64,000 bases of DNA from Gemmataceae bacterium. GTDB lineage: Bacteria > Planctomycetota > Planctomycetia > Gemmatales > Gemmataceae. Shown here piece by piece: positions 63,767-64,000 of the stretch. The stretch lies in the NCBI GenBank assembly GCA_009691845.1, contig SIAJ01000002.1, forward strand, positions 62,001 to 126,000, in the 5' to 3' direction. The position numbers were made by a program, and so were the translations under genes. The first letter of the stretch is position 1; every line of letters starts with the position of its first letter. The notes beneath the pieces were generated by a model that saw nothing but the letters and a program-made list of their open reading frames with translations, was not told where the DNA came from and searched no databases.

Positions 63767-64000
63767 GTGGCTGATCTCACTCCTATTCCTTCGGCCCAGC
63801 AGACGTCGGGTCCGGTGTATCAACCGATATCCGGTTACGTCGTGGGGGCCGGAGTTGCGACAATCGCGTTTGTGCTCTTTCTTACGGTGATCGCGTATAC
63901 GGCCATTACCTCGCGGCGGTCGGCCCTGTCCGAGGAATTGCTAATCCTGCCGCTACTGGGGGCGATCCTGGCCACGATTGGCCGTTCGCACGTTCGCAAC
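63767..64000 (+). CDS. Membrane protein, cut by window end
   Basis: An open frame of 78 codons starting at GTG 63767 and running to the last base. It has a short Pro/Ser-rich head (ADLTPIPSAQQTSGPVYQ) and two membrane segments (VVGAGVATIAFVLFLTVIAY and ILPLLGAILATIGR). It is placed after rpoZ as in other planctomycetes. The family cannot be fixed without the rest of the gene. Confidence 0.6.
   Translation, partial: MADLTPIPSAQQTSGPVYQPISGYVVGAGVATIAFVLFLTVIAYTAITSRRSALSEELLILPLLGAILATIGRSHVRN

Overview
The window looks like a GC-rich chromosome segment from a planctomycete, most likely of the Gemmataceae type. This rests on families typical of that phylum: a DUF1549/DUF1553-type protein next to a DUF1501 protein, a DUF1080 protein, a subtilase opening with the planctomycete extracellular motif, a PEP-CTERM gene, a serine/threonine kinase, and LRR and WD40 proteins. 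The taxonomic call is inference; no rRNA, tRNA, CRISPR array or complete transposon was recognised.

Layout. 1-9.4 kb: secreted planctomycete-type proteins, two esterase-like hydrolases and a broken gene. 9.4-18.2 kb: a membrane protein fused to a spermidine-synthase-like domain, an Hsp70-family protein, an M20-type hydrolase, an LRR protein, a class III aminotransferase and a small hypothetical gene. 18.2-24.7 kb: a minus-strand set of a DUF4175-like membrane protein, a very repetitive coiled-coil protein and a prenyltransferase/squalene-oxidase-repeat protein. 25-33.5 kb: a PEP-CTERM gene carrying an in-frame amber codon, a subtilase, a histidinol-phosphatase-like/ROK pair, a PL11 rhamnogalacturonan lyase and an MFS transporter. 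33.8-36.4 kb: TadE/TadE/TadG-like pseudopilin genes and a PilZ gene.

36.7-58.7 kb is the most notable region. A polyunsaturated-fatty-acid-synthase-like set (pfaD-type enoyl reductase; KS-AT-ACP-ACP-KR-DH; KS-CLF-AT-DH-DH) is followed on the same strand by genes matching all four steps of long-chain olefin biosynthesis: oleA (head-to-head condensation, with Glu97/Cys123/His301/Asn331), oleB, oleC and oleD, then two more SDR genes. pfaD through oleB are packed with gaps of under 10 bp or with overlaps. The simplest reading is one locus that builds a (poly)unsaturated acyl chain and joins two chains into a very long hydrocarbon. No phosphopantetheinyl transferase or acyltransferase is seen beside it.

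58.9-64 kb: a kinase with a degenerate receiver-like domain, divergent from an FHA-STAS gene, then the housekeeping series secG-yicC-gmk-rpoZ and a gene cut by the window end.

A second theme is the density of short palindromic repeats. Several are REP-like (a GTAG or GTAA head followed by a hairpin). Three supply the stop codon of the gene they follow, and four repeat blocks lie in frame inside the two megasynthase genes.
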